A program made the translations under genes and the position numbers. A stretch of 64,000 bases of DNA from JABDJX01 sp039942715 (GTDB lineage Bacteria; Pseudomonadota; Alphaproteobacteria; Rhodobacterales; Rhodobacteraceae): contig JBDVBY010000011.1 of NCBI GenBank assembly GCA_039942715.1, positions 62,001 to 126,000 on the forward strand, read 5' to 3'. Positions 29,293-39,455 of this stretch are shown here, piece by piece (the first letter of the stretch is position 1; each line of letters opens with the position of its first letter). The notes below the pieces were generated by a model that made no database searches, had not been told where the DNA came from, and was given only the letters and a program-made list of their open reading frames with translations.

Positions 29293-30702
29293 ATGAGTCA
29301 GCGCTTTTGTGAAACTATTTTCTTGCCTGATGAGCGAGCAACGACCGATCTTGGCATCGCGTTGGCGCCTGTTTTTACAAAAGGTGACATCCTTTTGCTG
29401 AATGGTCCGGTTGGAGCAGGCAAGAGCCATTTGGCACGCGCGATAATTCAAGCGCGTCTTGGATATCCTGAAGACGTTCCTTCGCCTACTTACACACTTG
29501 TTCAGACGTACTTTGATCAGAAATACGAAATTTTTCATGCCGATCTTTATCGATTGAGCGACACGTCTGAATTGACTGAACTCGGCTTAGACGACGCCTT
29601 TCAAAACGCCATCTGTCTTGTTGAATGGGCCGAGCGTTTAGGGCCTGAAAGTGCACCAAAAGACGCGCTGACAGTGACGTTGGAAACAAAGGAAGATGGC
29701 CGCTTTGCCGTCCTGTCGGCCGATGCGTCGCGCTGGGAGAAGGTCGCAAGGCCAATTGAAAAAACCCGCTTCTTGATTGAAGCTGGATGGAGCGGAGCGC
29801 AAACGACCAATGTCGCGGGCGACCTCTCATCCCGCACCTATCAAAGACTAAGACAAGGTGAGCAATCGGTCATTTATATGGATGCGGGTGATGATACTGC
29901 CTCAACAAGCAAGTTTCTGAAGATGTCATCGTGGCTGGATGAGAATGGATATTCTGCGCCTCAGGCAATTGCCCAAAAGCCAGGTAAGGGTTTAATCTTG
30001 CTTAGTGATTTTGGTGATCAGCGGCTTTCTACTTTGCCGGATGTTATGCAAAAAATGACCCTTTGTTTGTCTCTTTTAGCAGACATGCGAACTAAGGAAC
30101 CACCTGATCTGCCCTGCCCTACAGCAATTGAGCTTGCTGAAATGACCATGCTTGCAAAGCACTACCCTGGTGCGGAGACCGAGGCGATTGAAACGTTTCG
30201 TGGCGAACTGCAGGCTCGCATCGAAATGGTGAACGAAAATACCAATCCATCCGTGTCGCTGAGGGATTTTCATACAGACAACATTATGTGGCTTGGCGAG
30301 AAAGAAGGCATAAACCGCCTTGGTTTGTTGGACTATCAAGACGCATTCTTGGTTCACCCGGTTTATGATCTTGTGTCTTTGCTCACGGATGCGCGCCGCG
30401 CAGTTTCAACGCAAGATCGCCAAGATCTAATAGTGCAGTACGCAAAGATGACGGGCGATGATCTGGAGGATTTGCAACGCGCGTTTGCTGTCTTTTCTGT
30501 TCAGCGCAACTTGCGGATTCTTGGGATCTTTTCAAAGGCCGCTCTGGATGACGGCAAAACGCATCACGTTCAGAACATACCGCGTGTTTACGGCTATTTG
30601 GTAGAAGCCCTTGAGCATCCAGTTTTCGAAGGTGTCAGTGATGAGCTTTTTGCGGCGCTTCCGCTGCCTGAAAAAGCTCTGTTAGAGCAGCTTGCTGCAT
30701 GA
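29293..30702 (+). CDS. TsaE / AmgK-like sugar kinase fusion protein
   Basis: The 469 residues hold two domains. Residues 1 to about 150 are TsaE, the ATPase of the t6A37 tRNA modification complex, with Walker A GPVGAGKSH (38-46), SPTYTLVQTY and HADLYRL. From about 165 to the end is an aminoglycoside-phosphotransferase-fold kinase with the catalytic DFHTDNIMWLG (about 324) and metal-binding LLDYQDAF (about 345), like AmgK, which phosphorylates MurNAc/GlcNAc at the anomeric carbon. The next gene, a MurU-like transferase, supports that reading. Both halves look complete. Confidence 0.9.
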   Translation: MSQRFCETIFLPDERATTDLGIALAPVFTKGDILLLNGPVGAGKSHLARAIIQARLGYPEDVPSPTYTLVQTYFDQKYEIFHADLYRLSDTSELTELGLDDAFQNAICLVEWAERLGPESAPKDALTVTLETKEDGRFAVLSADASRWEKVARPIEKTRFLIEAGWSGAQTTNVAGDLSSRTYQRLRQGEQSVIYMDAGDDTASTSKFLKMSSWLDENGYSAPQAIAQKPGKGLILLSDFGDQRLSTLPDVMQKMTLCLSLLADMRTKEPPDLPCPTAIELAEMTMLAKHYPGAETEAIETFRGELQARIEMVNENTNPSVSLRDFHTDNIMWLGEKEGINRLGLLDYQDAFLVHPVYDLVSLLTDARRAVSTQDRQDLIVQYAKMTGDDLEDLQRAFAVFSVQRNLRILGIFSKAALDDGKTHHVQNIPRVYGYLVEALEHPVFEGVSDELFAALPLPEKALLEQLAA

Positions 30703-31370
30703 CATTTCCGGCAATGATTTTTTCTGCTGGCTTTGGCACACGAATGGGTCCGCTTACCAAGGACATGCCTAAACCGATGGTCCCTTTGGCGGGTCGCCCG
30801 ATGATTGACTATGCTGTTGATCTGCTTCGAGACGCGGGTGTCCGCCAGATCGTTGCTAATACGCATTACCTGCCCAGCAAGATCGAACCACATTTGAGCG
30901 CTCTTGATATCGAAGCTATCCGAGAAGACCCCGAAATTCTTGATACGGGAGGTGGACTAAAGGCCGCCCTGCCCCTTTTTGATGAGGACATTGTCGTTAC
31001 TTTAAACCCCGACGCAGCTTGGCTTGGGCCAAACCCTATCAAGCGCTTGATCCAAGCGTGGCGTCCCGAGATGCAGGCGTTGCTGTTGTTGGTGCCGATG
31101 GTCGATGCATCGACTACGCGGACAACAGGAGATTTTAGTCTCGAACAAGGTGAAATTCGGCGCATTGGTGAGTTTATGTACACTGGCGCGCAGATTATTC
31201 GCACAACCGGAATGGGCCAGATAACCGACAAAGCCTTTTCCCTGAATGTCTATTGGGATTTACTGGCTAAAAGCGCGCCTCTGAATGGCGTTGTCTACGA
31301 AGGTCAGTGGTGCGACATCGGATCGGCAGATGGCTTGGCAACTGCGGAAAGGCTGCTTGGCCATGTTTGA
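30699..31370 (+). CDS. murU: MurU-like sugar-1-phosphate nucleotidyltransferase
   Basis: Nucleotidyltransferase of 223 residues with the signature SAGFGTRMGPLTKDMPKPMVPLAG at the N-terminus and the LNPDAAWLG metal-binding Asp. Paired with an AmgK-type kinase, it most likely converts MurNAc-1-phosphate to UDP-MurNAc, a peptidoglycan recycling route that bypasses de novo synthesis and MurA. It overlaps the kinase gene (ATGA) and addB by 8 nt. The uridylyl specificity is inferred from context. Confidence 0.87.
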   Translation: MTFPAMIFSAGFGTRMGPLTKDMPKPMVPLAGRPMIDYAVDLLRDAGVRQIVANTHYLPSKIEPHLSALDIEAIREDPEILDTGGGLKAALPLFDEDIVVTLNPDAAWLGPNPIKRLIQAWRPEMQALLLLVPMVDASTTRTTGDFSLEQGEIRRIGEFMYTGAQIIRTTGMGQITDKAFSLNVYWDLLAKSAPLNGVVYEGQWCDIGSADGLATAERLLGHV

Positions 31371-34278
31371 ACCTATGTCTGGTCCTCGCATTTTTGGCGT
31401 CCCGCCTGGTGCGGATTTTCCGAAAGAACTGGTTGACCATCTCTTAAATTACTTTCGCACAAAGCCGGTTGAAGAACTGGCGCGGGTGACAATACTTGTG
31501 AATACCCGCCGCATGCAGCGCCGTTTGCGCGAACTCTTTGCGCAATCTGGGCCTTTGTTGTTGCCACGCATTTCATTGGTCACTGAATTTGACGCTCTGA
31601 TGAAAGGCGCGCTTCCTGATGCTGTTACTCCGTTGCGCCGCCGTCTTGAAATGACGCGGCTAGTTGCACAGCGCATTGCAACAGATGGGCATGCCCCAAA
31701 ATCGGCGGCGGTTGATTTAGCTGAAAGCCTGACCAATCTGCTGGACGAACTACACGGTGAGTCAGTGGACCCTGTCCGTTTTTCCGAACTGAAAGTAGAA
31801 GACGAATCCGGCTATTGGGAGCGCAGCCTTGCCTTTCTGAATATCGTCAACGCCTATGTTGACGCCGTGTCCGACCGCGGTGTTGACGGAGAGGCCCGGC
31901 GTCGCGCGGCTGCCAATCTGATGATCGCGAAATGGAAGCTTTCTCCGCCGCAAGACCCCATCGTTATTGCTGGATCAACTGGATCGCGTGGCACGACTTC
32001 GCTGCTGATGGAAGCGGTCGCCAGACTTCCAAAGGGCGCAATTTTTCTTCCCGGTTTTGACTTTGATCTTCCCGGCGAAGTTTGGCATCAGATGGCCAGT
32101 TCGCGGATTTTGGAGGACCATCCACAATTCCGATTCGCTGCATTTCTGGCAAAAATTGAGGCGACACATTCCGATGTCATTAAGCTTGGTAGAGCGCCGG
32201 CACCTGTCCGTAACAAATTGATTTCATTGTCATTACGCCCAGCCAAGGTCACGGATCAATGGCTTGGCGAAGGCCCGCAATTTGATGATCTGCGAAACAT
32301 CACCTCGGATATCGCGCTGATCGAGGCCGGACAGCCACGAGAAGAAGCTTTGGCGATCGCCGTCGCTCTTAAAACAGTCATTCATGAGGGTAAGAAGGCG
32401 GCACTAATCACGCCTGACGGCACTTTGGGGCGCCGGGTTGTTGCGACTTTGGCGCGCTGGAACATTCGGCCTGATGAAAGCGCCGGTGTGCCGCTTTCAC
32501 TGACACCCCCGGGACGCTTTTTACGTCAAATTGCCGATTTGATTGGTCAGCCGGCTAGGCCTGATGCTCTTTTGGCCCTGTTGAAGCACCCCTTGTGCCG
32601 AACAGGCTCAGGTGACCGGGGCCCGCATATCCTCAATGCTCTCGCGCTCGAAGTGGTCTGCCGCGAAAACTATATTGCTTCCGTTGATGCGGAAGCTTTG
32701 GACCTCCTTGGCAAGGACGCCGGAGAAGAGCGAAAGGCATGGTGCGACTGGTTGTCTGCTTTATTAGAACGTCTGGCGCAGATGCCCAACGCAACGCTTG
32801 AAGAAGGATTGGCGCATCATATCACGCTTGCTGAGGATTTCGCGTCTGGCACATCCGATGGATCCGGAGCTTTGTGGGATAAGGACGACGGCGAAGATGT
32901 GCGCACCGAAGTAGACAGGTTTCGCGCAGAGTCTGATTTTTCCGCTCCGATCCGTTTTGTTGAGTACGCTCGGCTGATCGAACGCGCGTTGATGGCCGAA
33001 AATAGCCGGCCTCAAGAGGGTGTTCGGCCTGATGTTATGATTTGGGGTACGTTGGAGGCCCGAGTTCAGGGTGCGGACGTCGTTGTTCTTGGCGGGTTGA
33101 ACGAGGGAATTTGGCCCGAACAACCAGCGCCCGATCCATGGTTAAGCCGGACTATGCGTCGTGAATTAGGCCTGCTTCTGCCTGAACGTCAAATTGGCCT
33201 TTCGGCGCATGATTATCAGCAGGCGATTGGTGCCCCCGAAGTGATCCTGTCACGCGCAAAACGCAATGAAGACAGTGAAACTGTGCCTTCGCGATGGTTG
33301 AACCGGCTGACCAACCTTTTACAGGGTCTAACGGGCAACAATGGTCCACAGGCCTTGGAGGCAATGCAAGAAAGGGGAATGCGTTTCGTCGAAATAGCGC
33401 GCACGCTTGACCCTCCGCTTCTCGCACCGCCTGCCAGGCGCCCTGCCCCCGCACCGCCAGTCTCCGTGCGACCAAGACGCCTTTCCGTCACGGCCATTCG
33501 CAAGCTGATCCAAGACCCCTATGCTATTTATGCCGAACGTGTCCTAAAGCTTAAGGCTCTTTCTCCGCTTGTGCCTCAGCCCGATGCGCGTCTGAAAGGC
33601 ATTGTTTTCCACGCTTTGATGGAAGAGATTTTTTATCCCAACGCCATTCCCGTGACGCATGCAAGGATCGAGCAATCAGCGCAGCGCCTTCTTGAGATGC
33701 ATGTACCTTGGCCGCATGTGCGGGCGCATTGGTTGGGGCACGTTCGACATATCTCTGAACAGCTTATGACCTTTCAAAAGAGCTGGTCTGGAAACGAAAT
33801 CTTAGCGGTCGAGGCTAAGGGCGTTTTCGGCGTGCCGGGCACGACATTCAACGTAACAGCCAAGGCGGATCGTTTAGACAACTTGCCTGATGGATCGTTG
33901 ATGATTTACGACTATAAAACGGGCAGTATTCCAAAACACAAAGATATCGTACGATTTGACCGCCAGCTTGTGATCGAATCCCTCATGGCCGAAGCCGGAG
34001 CCTTTGAATGTGTGCCTCCTGCGCCCGTCGCGGATGCCGTTCATGTCGGCATTGGACGCAGTCCAAAAGAGGCTCCCATAGATTTACAAAAGCACTACAA
34101 TTTAGTCACTGTTTCGGATGAATTAGCCGCATTATTGACGGAGTACGATAATCCTAACCGTGGCTATATCTCTCGCAGAATTATGGAAGATGAGCGGTTT
34201 GCTGGCGACTATGATCATATGGCGCGCTTTGGTGAATGGGATGCAACGCATGCCACGGCTGTCGAGCAGGTTTCATGA
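31363..34278 (+). CDS. addB: Double-strand break repair protein AddB (alphaproteobacterial type)
   Basis: Second subunit of the AddAB helicase-nuclease that processes DNA ends for recombination. I start at ATG 31363, which overlaps the murU stop and follows GGAAAGG; 971 residues. The N-terminal part (RIFGVPPGADFPKELVDHLL) is typical of alphaproteobacterial AddB. The C-terminal nuclease has KADRLDNLPDGSLMIYDYKTGS (about residues 831-852), the PD-(D/E)XK core. No four-Cys iron-sulfur set was obvious. The addA start overlaps its stop by 4 nt. Confidence 0.94.
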   Translation: MFEPMSGPRIFGVPPGADFPKELVDHLLNYFRTKPVEELARVTILVNTRRMQRRLRELFAQSGPLLLPRISLVTEFDALMKGALPDAVTPLRRRLEMTRLVAQRIATDGHAPKSAAVDLAESLTNLLDELHGESVDPVRFSELKVEDESGYWERSLAFLNIVNAYVDAVSDRGVDGEARRRAAANLMIAKWKLSPPQDPIVIAGSTGSRGTTSLLMEAVARLPKGAIFLPGFDFDLPGEVWHQMASSRILEDHPQFRFAAFLAKIEATHSDVIKLGRAPAPVRNKLISLSLRPAKVTDQWLGEGPQFDDLRNITSDIALIEAGQPREEALAIAVALKTVIHEGKKAALITPDGTLGRRVVATLARWNIRPDESAGVPLSLTPPGRFLRQIADLIGQPARPDALLALLKHPLCRTGSGDRGPHILNALALEVVCRENYIASVDAEALDLLGKDAGEERKAWCDWLSALLERLAQMPNATLEEGLAHHITLAEDFASGTSDGSGALWDKDDGEDVRTEVDRFRAESDFSAPIRFVEYARLIERALMAENSRPQEGVRPDVMIWGTLEARVQGADVVVLGGLNEGIWPEQPAPDPWLSRTMRRELGLLLPERQIGLSAHDYQQAIGAPEVILSRAKRNEDSETVPSRWLNRLTNLLQGLTGNNGPQALEAMQERGMRFVEIARTLDPPLLAPPARRPAPAPPVSVRPRRLSVTAIRKLIQDPYAIYAERVLKLKALSPLVPQPDARLKGIVFHALMEEIFYPNAIPVTHARIEQSAQRLLEMHVPWPHVRAHWLGHVRHISEQLMTFQKSWSGNEILAVEAKGVFGVPGTTFNVTAKADRLDNLPDGSLMIYDYKTGSIPKHKDIVRFDRQLVIESLMAEAGAFECVPPAPVADAVHVGIGRSPKEAPIDLQKHYNLVTVSDELAALLTEYDNPNRGYISRRIMEDERFAGDYDHMARFGEWDATHATAVEQVS

Positions 34279-37200
34279 AAATCGACGACGCCACGCATAG
34301 CCAAAACACTGCTGCTAATCCTGATCGCTCAACGTGGTTGTCAGCCAATGCTGGTTCAGGAAAAACACGGGTTTTGACGGACCGTGTTGCGCGGCTTTTG
34401 TTGCGCGGAGTCGAGCCTCAAAACATCCTTTGTCTCACCTACACCAAAGCGGCCGCTAGCGAGATGCAGAACAGGTTGTTCAGTACACTTGGATCATGGG
34501 CGATGGTGGAAGACGAAGCGCTGAGAACCAAACTTCAAGCGCTGGGAGAAATGCCAGACGACGACTTGGCAGACGCGCGCCGCCTTTTCGCAGGCGCGAT
34601 CGAGGCACCCGGAGGTTTGAAGATCCAGACTATCCATTCGTTTTGCTCTGCGGTTTTGCGGCAATTTCCGCTAGAGGCTGGGATAAATCCGCAGTTCCGC
34701 GAACTTGACGAGGATGGTCAGCGGGCGTTGATTGAACAGGTTTTAGACGAACTGGCTGGATGCGCAGAGATCGCTGAGGTGGCAAAGTTCTACTCTGACC
34801 AAGACTTAATTTCGCTTGGAATGGATGTCGCCGGCAGACGAACAGCATTCCAAAGAATGTCGAAAGAAGAGGTGTTCGCTGCTTTTGGGCTCAATCCGAG
34901 TCAAACAATGGCTGATGTTCTCAAAATTGCTTTCCAACCCGGTGATTGGGCTTTTCTTCAAAGCATCGTCTCATCGCTTAGACATTCTAGCGTCAAGGCC
35001 GTATTGCAGTGCGCCCAAATCATCTCGAGCGCGCCAACTGCTCCAAATGCAACAACATTGATTGGGTTAGAGGGCCCATTCCTTTTTGGCGAGAAGGCCG
35101 CCAAGCCGTTTGGTCCGAAGATTGGCCAATTTCCTGACAAACCAATCCGAACAAGCTCTGAGTTTGTGGCACACGTGCCAAGGCTGGACGCAATTATGCG
35201 CCAAATCTCGTTTGCTCGTCAGGCTCGGATTCAACTTCAAGCAGGGGAAAGGGCTGCGGCACTCCATGCCTTCGCTGGTGTTTTTCTTCCCGCCTACGAG
35301 GCGGCTAAATCAGACAGCGGTATGCTTGATTTCGATGACCTGATCCAAAAGACAAAGCAGCTTTTGCGGACCGACTCCTTGGCATGGGTTCTTTACCGGC
35401 TCGACAGTAATATTGATCATATCTTGATCGACGAAGCGCAAGACACCAGTCCAATCCAATGGGACGTAATCACATCTATTTCTGACGAGATAACAGCCGG
35501 GCAGGGGTCGCGTGAAAACAAACCGCGGACTTTGTTTGTTGTGGGCGACAAAAAGCAGTCAATCTATAGCTTTCAAGGTGCAGATGCCGAAGGTTTTGAT
35601 CGGATGTCCGCGCGCCTGCACGAAAAACTGAAAGGCGGGCAGGGGCTTCAACAAAACCAGTTGTTGCATTCGTTTCGCTCATCGCCTGCCATTTTGACGG
35701 CTGTGGATCATGTATTTGATGACGAGGACATCAAAGGGCTGGGCGATGCCATCGAGCACAAAGCCTTTCATTCAGGCAAGCCGGGCCGCGTTGATCTTTG
35801 GGATTTAGTGCCCAGTGACGACGGTGTGGAAGAGCCGGAATGGTTTGATCCAAGTGATCGGCTGACTAACAAAGAGCCTGCCGTCGTTTTGGCAGGTAAT
35901 CTGGCGCGCGAAATACGCCGAATGATCGAAACAGAGACTATCATTGGCAAAAACGGCGAAAGGCGGCGCGTCGAGCCGCGGGATATCTTGATCCTAGTGC
36001 AGGCCCGAAACAAGGTTTTCGATCAAATCATTAGCGCCTGTAAGGCTATGGACTTGCCTATGGCCGGGGCGGATCGTCTTAATCTTAACGGCGCTCTTGC
36101 GGTGAAAGACCTGCTGGCTTTGCTCAGCTTTCTTGCACTTCCGGACGATTCTCTGGCCTTGGCAGCGGCATTAAAATCCCCTCTATTCGGCTGGAGCGAA
36201 CAGGATCTTTACGGGTTGGCGCAAGGGCGAAGGCAATCTGTGCTCTGGGCTGAACTGCGCGACAACGCCGATAAGTATCCAGAAACCATGGACATTCTTC
36301 TTGATCTACGCCGTGTCGTGGACACTCTGCGCCCTTTTGAGCTTTTAGAGCGCATTCTGGCGCGTCACATGGGTCGCAGCAAACTTATTGGGCGACTTGG
36401 CCTAGAAGCTGAAGACGGTATCGACGAGCTCTTGAATCAAGCTCTGGTATACGAAAATGAAGCGGTGCCAAGTCTGACGGGTTTCCTTGTACGTACGCAA
36501 GACACGGACATTCAGGTCAAACGACAGGCTGATAATACGGGAAATCTGATCCGTGTTATGACGGTACATGGCGCCAAGGGGCTAGAAAGCCCAATCGTTT
36601 TCTTGCCGGATACAACGCCTGGCACGCGTCAAACCAAGAACGAAACGCTTGTCACAGCGGACGGTATGCCGATTTGGCCGGTCAGCAAGGCTGAAAGCCC
36701 TGAGCTGGTTCAGCAAACAAAAGCCGTCAAAAGCGAAGCCGAAAAACAAGAGCGAAATCGCCTGCTTTATGTCGCTATGACGCGTGCTGAATCTTGGTTG
36801 ATCGTTTGCGGAAAAGCCCCCGGCGCGAACGCACCAAAAGAGCGAAAGACGTGGCATGAACTTGTGTCTGATGGACTGGAGCGGGCAGGGGCGAAGCGCG
36901 TTGAAACAGATGCGGGACATGTCTTGCGGATGGCCCATGGAACATGGCCAGAACCAATTGATGCGCGCGCATTAGAAACAAAAGGGCTTCCCTCCCAAAG
37001 CGAAGATCCTCTTTTGTCTCTGCCAATTCCTGCCTCCAAGCTTTTGGCAAAAAGAAAATCACCATCTGATCTTGGCGGTGACAAAGCTCTTGGCGGCAAC
37101 GGGCTTGATGAAAAAGCGGCTAAGCGGCGCGGGACGCAAATACACTTGCTGCTCGAACATTTGCCCGGTTGTGCTGACCCCATCAAAATGGCCGAAAACC

Positions 37201-37619
37201 TGCTGATCAAGGGATCGGAACAAGCGGATGTGTCCGAAATTCCAGCCATGTTGGAAGAGGCGCAGCGCAATATCACAGCGCATCCTGGACTCTTCTCTGA
37301 AAGCGCGCTTGCCGAGGTCGATATCGCCGCAATGGTGCCATCCTTGTCGTCAGAGATTTACGGCTCAATAGATCGCTTGATTATCTCACCGGACCACGTG
37401 CTTATCGTTGATTTCAAAACAAATGCTGTCGTTCCAAAATGCGCTGAAGACACCCCGGAGGGCCTATTGCGCCAGATGGGCGCCTACCTTGAAGCTTCCG
37501 AACAAATCTGGACCGATCGCGCGATCAAGGTGGCAATTCTATGGACAGCAACAGCGAAACTTATGGTTTTGCCACACGGTATCGTGAGGGAAGCGTTGCA
37601 AAGAGCCACTACATCTTGA
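34275..37619 (+). CDS. addA: Double-strand break repair helicase AddA
   Basis: UvrD-family helicase and nuclease, partner of AddB. From ATG 34275 (ATGA with addB) it has 1114 residues. Helicase motifs: Walker A SANAGSGKT (23-31), CLTYTKAAASEM, IDEAQDTSPIQW, VGDKKQSIYSFQGAD, MTVHGAKGLE and RLLYVAMTRAE. The C-terminal nuclease has IYGSIDRLIISPDHVLIVDFKTN. Length and order fit AddA rather than RecB. A promoter for trxA may overlap its stop codon. Confidence 0.96.
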   Translation: MKIDDATHSQNTAANPDRSTWLSANAGSGKTRVLTDRVARLLLRGVEPQNILCLTYTKAAASEMQNRLFSTLGSWAMVEDEALRTKLQALGEMPDDDLADARRLFAGAIEAPGGLKIQTIHSFCSAVLRQFPLEAGINPQFRELDEDGQRALIEQVLDELAGCAEIAEVAKFYSDQDLISLGMDVAGRRTAFQRMSKEEVFAAFGLNPSQTMADVLKIAFQPGDWAFLQSIVSSLRHSSVKAVLQCAQIISSAPTAPNATTLIGLEGPFLFGEKAAKPFGPKIGQFPDKPIRTSSEFVAHVPRLDAIMRQISFARQARIQLQAGERAAALHAFAGVFLPAYEAAKSDSGMLDFDDLIQKTKQLLRTDSLAWVLYRLDSNIDHILIDEAQDTSPIQWDVITSISDEITAGQGSRENKPRTLFVVGDKKQSIYSFQGADAEGFDRMSARLHEKLKGGQGLQQNQLLHSFRSSPAILTAVDHVFDDEDIKGLGDAIEHKAFHSGKPGRVDLWDLVPSDDGVEEPEWFDPSDRLTNKEPAVVLAGNLAREIRRMIETETIIGKNGERRRVEPRDILILVQARNKVFDQIISACKAMDLPMAGADRLNLNGALAVKDLLALLSFLALPDDSLALAAALKSPLFGWSEQDLYGLAQGRRQSVLWAELRDNADKYPETMDILLDLRRVVDTLRPFELLERILARHMGRSKLIGRLGLEAEDGIDELLNQALVYENEAVPSLTGFLVRTQDTDIQVKRQADNTGNLIRVMTVHGAKGLESPIVFLPDTTPGTRQTKNETLVTADGMPIWPVSKAESPELVQQTKAVKSEAEKQERNRLLYVAMTRAESWLIVCGKAPGANAPKERKTWHELVSDGLERAGAKRVETDAGHVLRMAHGTWPEPIDARALETKGLPSQSEDPLLSLPIPASKLLAKRKSPSDLGGDKALGGNGLDEKAAKRRGTQIHLLLEHLPGCADPIKMAENLLIKGSEQADVSEIPAMLEEAQRNITAHPGLFSESALAEVDIAAMVPSLSSEIYGSIDRLIISPDHVLIVDFKTNAVVPKCAEDTPEGLLRQMGAYLEASEQIWTDRAIKVAILWTATAKLMVLPHGIVREALQRATTS

Positions 37620-37644
37620 CGATTTAACCGTGTGTACCTAGGTT
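37616..37644 (+). promoter_or_regulatory. Possible trxA promoter
   Basis: TTGACG (37616-37621), 17 bases, then TAGGTT (37639-37644). The -35 matches five of six positions and the -10 only three. It overlaps the addA stop and would let trxA be expressed apart from the long upstream operon. Confidence 0.35.
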
Positions 37645-37676
37645 CGTTACCTTGAATTCTTCATGGAGATCACATC

Positions 37677-37997
37677 ATGGCAACCGTTGCTGTAACAGAC
37701 GACACCTTCGACGCCGAGGTCCGACAGTCGGACGTGCCGGTTGTGGTAGATTTTTGGGCCGAATGGTGCGGCCCTTGCAAACAGATTGGCCCGGCTTTGG
37801 AAGAGCTAGCTACTGAATATGGTGACAACGTTAAGATCGTGAAGGTCAACGTTGATGATAATCCCAACTCGCCAGCACAAATGGGTGTTCGTGGTATTCC
37901 AGCGCTTTTCCTCTTTAAGGACGGTGAAGTCGTGTCAAACAAAACTGGCGCTGCACCGAAAGCTGCTTTGAAAGATTGGATCGACGGAGCTGTTTAA
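37677..37997 (+). CDS. trxA: Thioredoxin 1
   Basis: Cytoplasmic dithiol-disulfide reductant. The 106 residues carry the active site WCGPC with Cys31 and Cys34, the cis-proline stretch [12 protein letters not shown], and no signal peptide. A GGAG ribosome-binding site precedes the ATG and an intrinsic terminator follows. It is the usual last gene after addA in many alphaproteobacteria. Confidence 0.97.
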   Translation: MATVAVTDDTFDAEVRQSDVPVVVDFWAEWCGPCKQIGPALEELATEYGDNVKIVKVNVDDNPNSPAQMGVRGIPALFLFKDGEVVSNKTGAAPKAALKDWIDGAV

Positions 37998-38020
37998 GCT
38001 TGTCTCGCAGAAAATTTCTA

Positions 38021-38049
38021 AGGGGTCGCTATCTTGGCGGCCCCTTTTT
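38021..38049 (+). terminator. Intrinsic terminator after trxA
   Basis: AGGGGTCGCT (38021-38030), a 5-base loop, GGCGGCCCCT (38036-38045): a 10-bp stem with two G-T pairs, followed by more T. It separates trxA from hslV. Confidence 0.88.
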
Positions 38050-38098
38050 GTTGCGCGCCGACACTGTGCCGCGCATATAGCGTCTAAAGGAGAACGGC

Positions 38099-38647
38099 AT
38101 GAGCAATGAGTTTCCCGGCTGGCACGGCACGACAATCATCGGTGTTCGCAAAGGTGGCAAAGTAGTTGTTGCCGGTGATGGTCAGGTGAGCCTTGGTCAA
38201 ACAGTTATCAAAGGCACCGCGCGCAAGGTGCGTCGTTTGTCACCAGGTGGCACTGACGTCATATGCGGCTTTGCGGGCTCGACGGCAGATGCATTTACGT
38301 TGCTTGAGCGTCTGGAAACCAAGCTTGAGGCAACGCCGGGTCAGCTTCAGCGCGCGTGTGTCGAATTGGCCAAAGATTGGCGCACGGATAAATACCTTCA
38401 AAAGCTTGAGGCGATGTTGATCGTGACCGATGGTTCCGCGCTTTATGTGGTAACTGGGGCAGGGGATGTGCTTGAGCCTGAGCATGATGTGGCGGCGATT
38501 GGATCTGGTGGAAACTTTGCCTTGGCTGCAGCGCGCGGACTGATGGAAAGCGATTTGTCGGCTGAAGACGTGGCGCGCAAAGCGATGGCGATTGCAGCAG
38601 ATATTTGTGTTTACACCAACGGCAATTTGACCGTGGAAGTACTTTAA
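38099..38647 (+). CDS. hslV: HslUV protease peptidase subunit HslV
   Basis: Threonine peptidase of the ClpQY protease. The 182 residues begin [36 protein letters not shown]; the mature enzyme would start at the Thr of TTIIGV after removal of nine residues. RKVRRL and the glycine-rich [15 protein letters not shown] are diagnostic. It is not next to hslU. Its TAA shares a TTAA with the stop of the convergent HD gene. Confidence 0.96.
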   Translation: MSNEFPGWHGTTIIGVRKGGKVVVAGDGQVSLGQTVIKGTARKVRRLSPGGTDVICGFAGSTADAFTLLERLETKLEATPGQLQRACVELAKDWRTDKYLQKLEAMLIVTDGSALYVVTGAGDVLEPEHDVAAIGSGGNFALAAARGLMESDLSAEDVARKAMAIAADICVYTNGNLTVEVL

Positions 38648-39249
38648 AGCTGCGCCAATAGAGCTTCGTGCCGGGCGACAAAGGCGTGACGCACCTCTAA
38701 CGGTGGACGCAGAACAATAGACAAGCCTTCGGTCAAGTTAGGGTCTGGCTTGCCAAAATACTTTGATGCCTCTGCTTCCGAAAAGCCGGCGATTTGTGTT
38801 GCTTCTAGCCAGGCTGAGACTTTGTCGGCGCGTTTGATCTTCTTTTTGACAGTCTGCGGAATGACTGCGGGCAATCCGAACCGAAGATGGACCGCAGCAG
38901 CAAGGCGATCATCCAAAGCTAAATATCCCGGCCCAACAGCGGCTTTAACTGGTGAGATCATATCGCCAATCACGTACTCGGGCGCATCGTGTAATAGCGC
39001 AGCCAGTTTCCATTTTGTCGGAGCATTCGAGTCAATCCGACAAAACAATTCTTCTACCAGCAACGAATGTTCCGCCACAGAATAGGCGAAATCGCCATAC
39101 GTCTGACCATTCCAGCGCGCCACAAAGGCAAGGCCATGCGCGATGTCTTCGACTTCAATATCAATCGGCGTTGGATCAAGCAGATCAAGCCTGCGACCAG
39201 AAAGCATGCGTTGCCATGCGCGGGGTGGGAGTTTGGATGCCATAGACAT
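38644..39249 (-). CDS. HD-domain hydrolase (YfbR-like)
   Basis: A 201-residue protein with HD-superfamily metal ligands: [13 protein letters not shown] (first His), [13 protein letters not shown] (His-Asp) and a later Asp ([12 protein letters not shown]). It resembles YfbR-type 5'-deoxynucleotidases and similar phosphohydrolases; the substrate is unknown. The N-terminal [18 protein letters not shown] occurs in related alphaproteobacterial proteins. Two closely spaced ATGs (39249, 39243) are possible starts, neither with a clear ribosome-binding site. Confidence 0.85.
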   Translation of the reverse strand: MSMASKLPPRAWQRMLSGRRLDLLDPTPIDIEVEDIAHGLAFVARWNGQTYGDFAYSVAEHSLLVEELFCRIDSNAPTKWKLAALLHDAPEYVIGDMISPVKAAVGPGYLALDDRLAAAVHLRFGLPAVIPQTVKKKIKRADKVSAWLEATQIAGFSEAEASKYFGKPDPNLTEGLSIVLRPPLEVRHAFVARHEALLAQL

Positions 39250-39455
39250 GGGGTGTGCGTGTTCTGTTGGGGGCAGGTCAAGTCAGAAAAGCCACAGGCG
39301 CAACCTGTGCACACATCTGCAGCGCTCTGTGCAAATTTGCTCGCAGTTACAGAAAGTCACCTGAACGTGCGCAACCATGCATTGAACGTGAGCGGGCCGC
39401 ACCCGACGTCAATTAGAGGCAAGACGCCGCACCCCTGAGACGAAGGAGACGATCC

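Noticed and set aside
39331..39340. GCAAATTTGC palindrome as a defined operator
   Set aside because: A 10-bp palindrome of this composition is expected by chance several times per genome and matches no specific regulator consensus I can name, so it is mentioned but not listed as a site.
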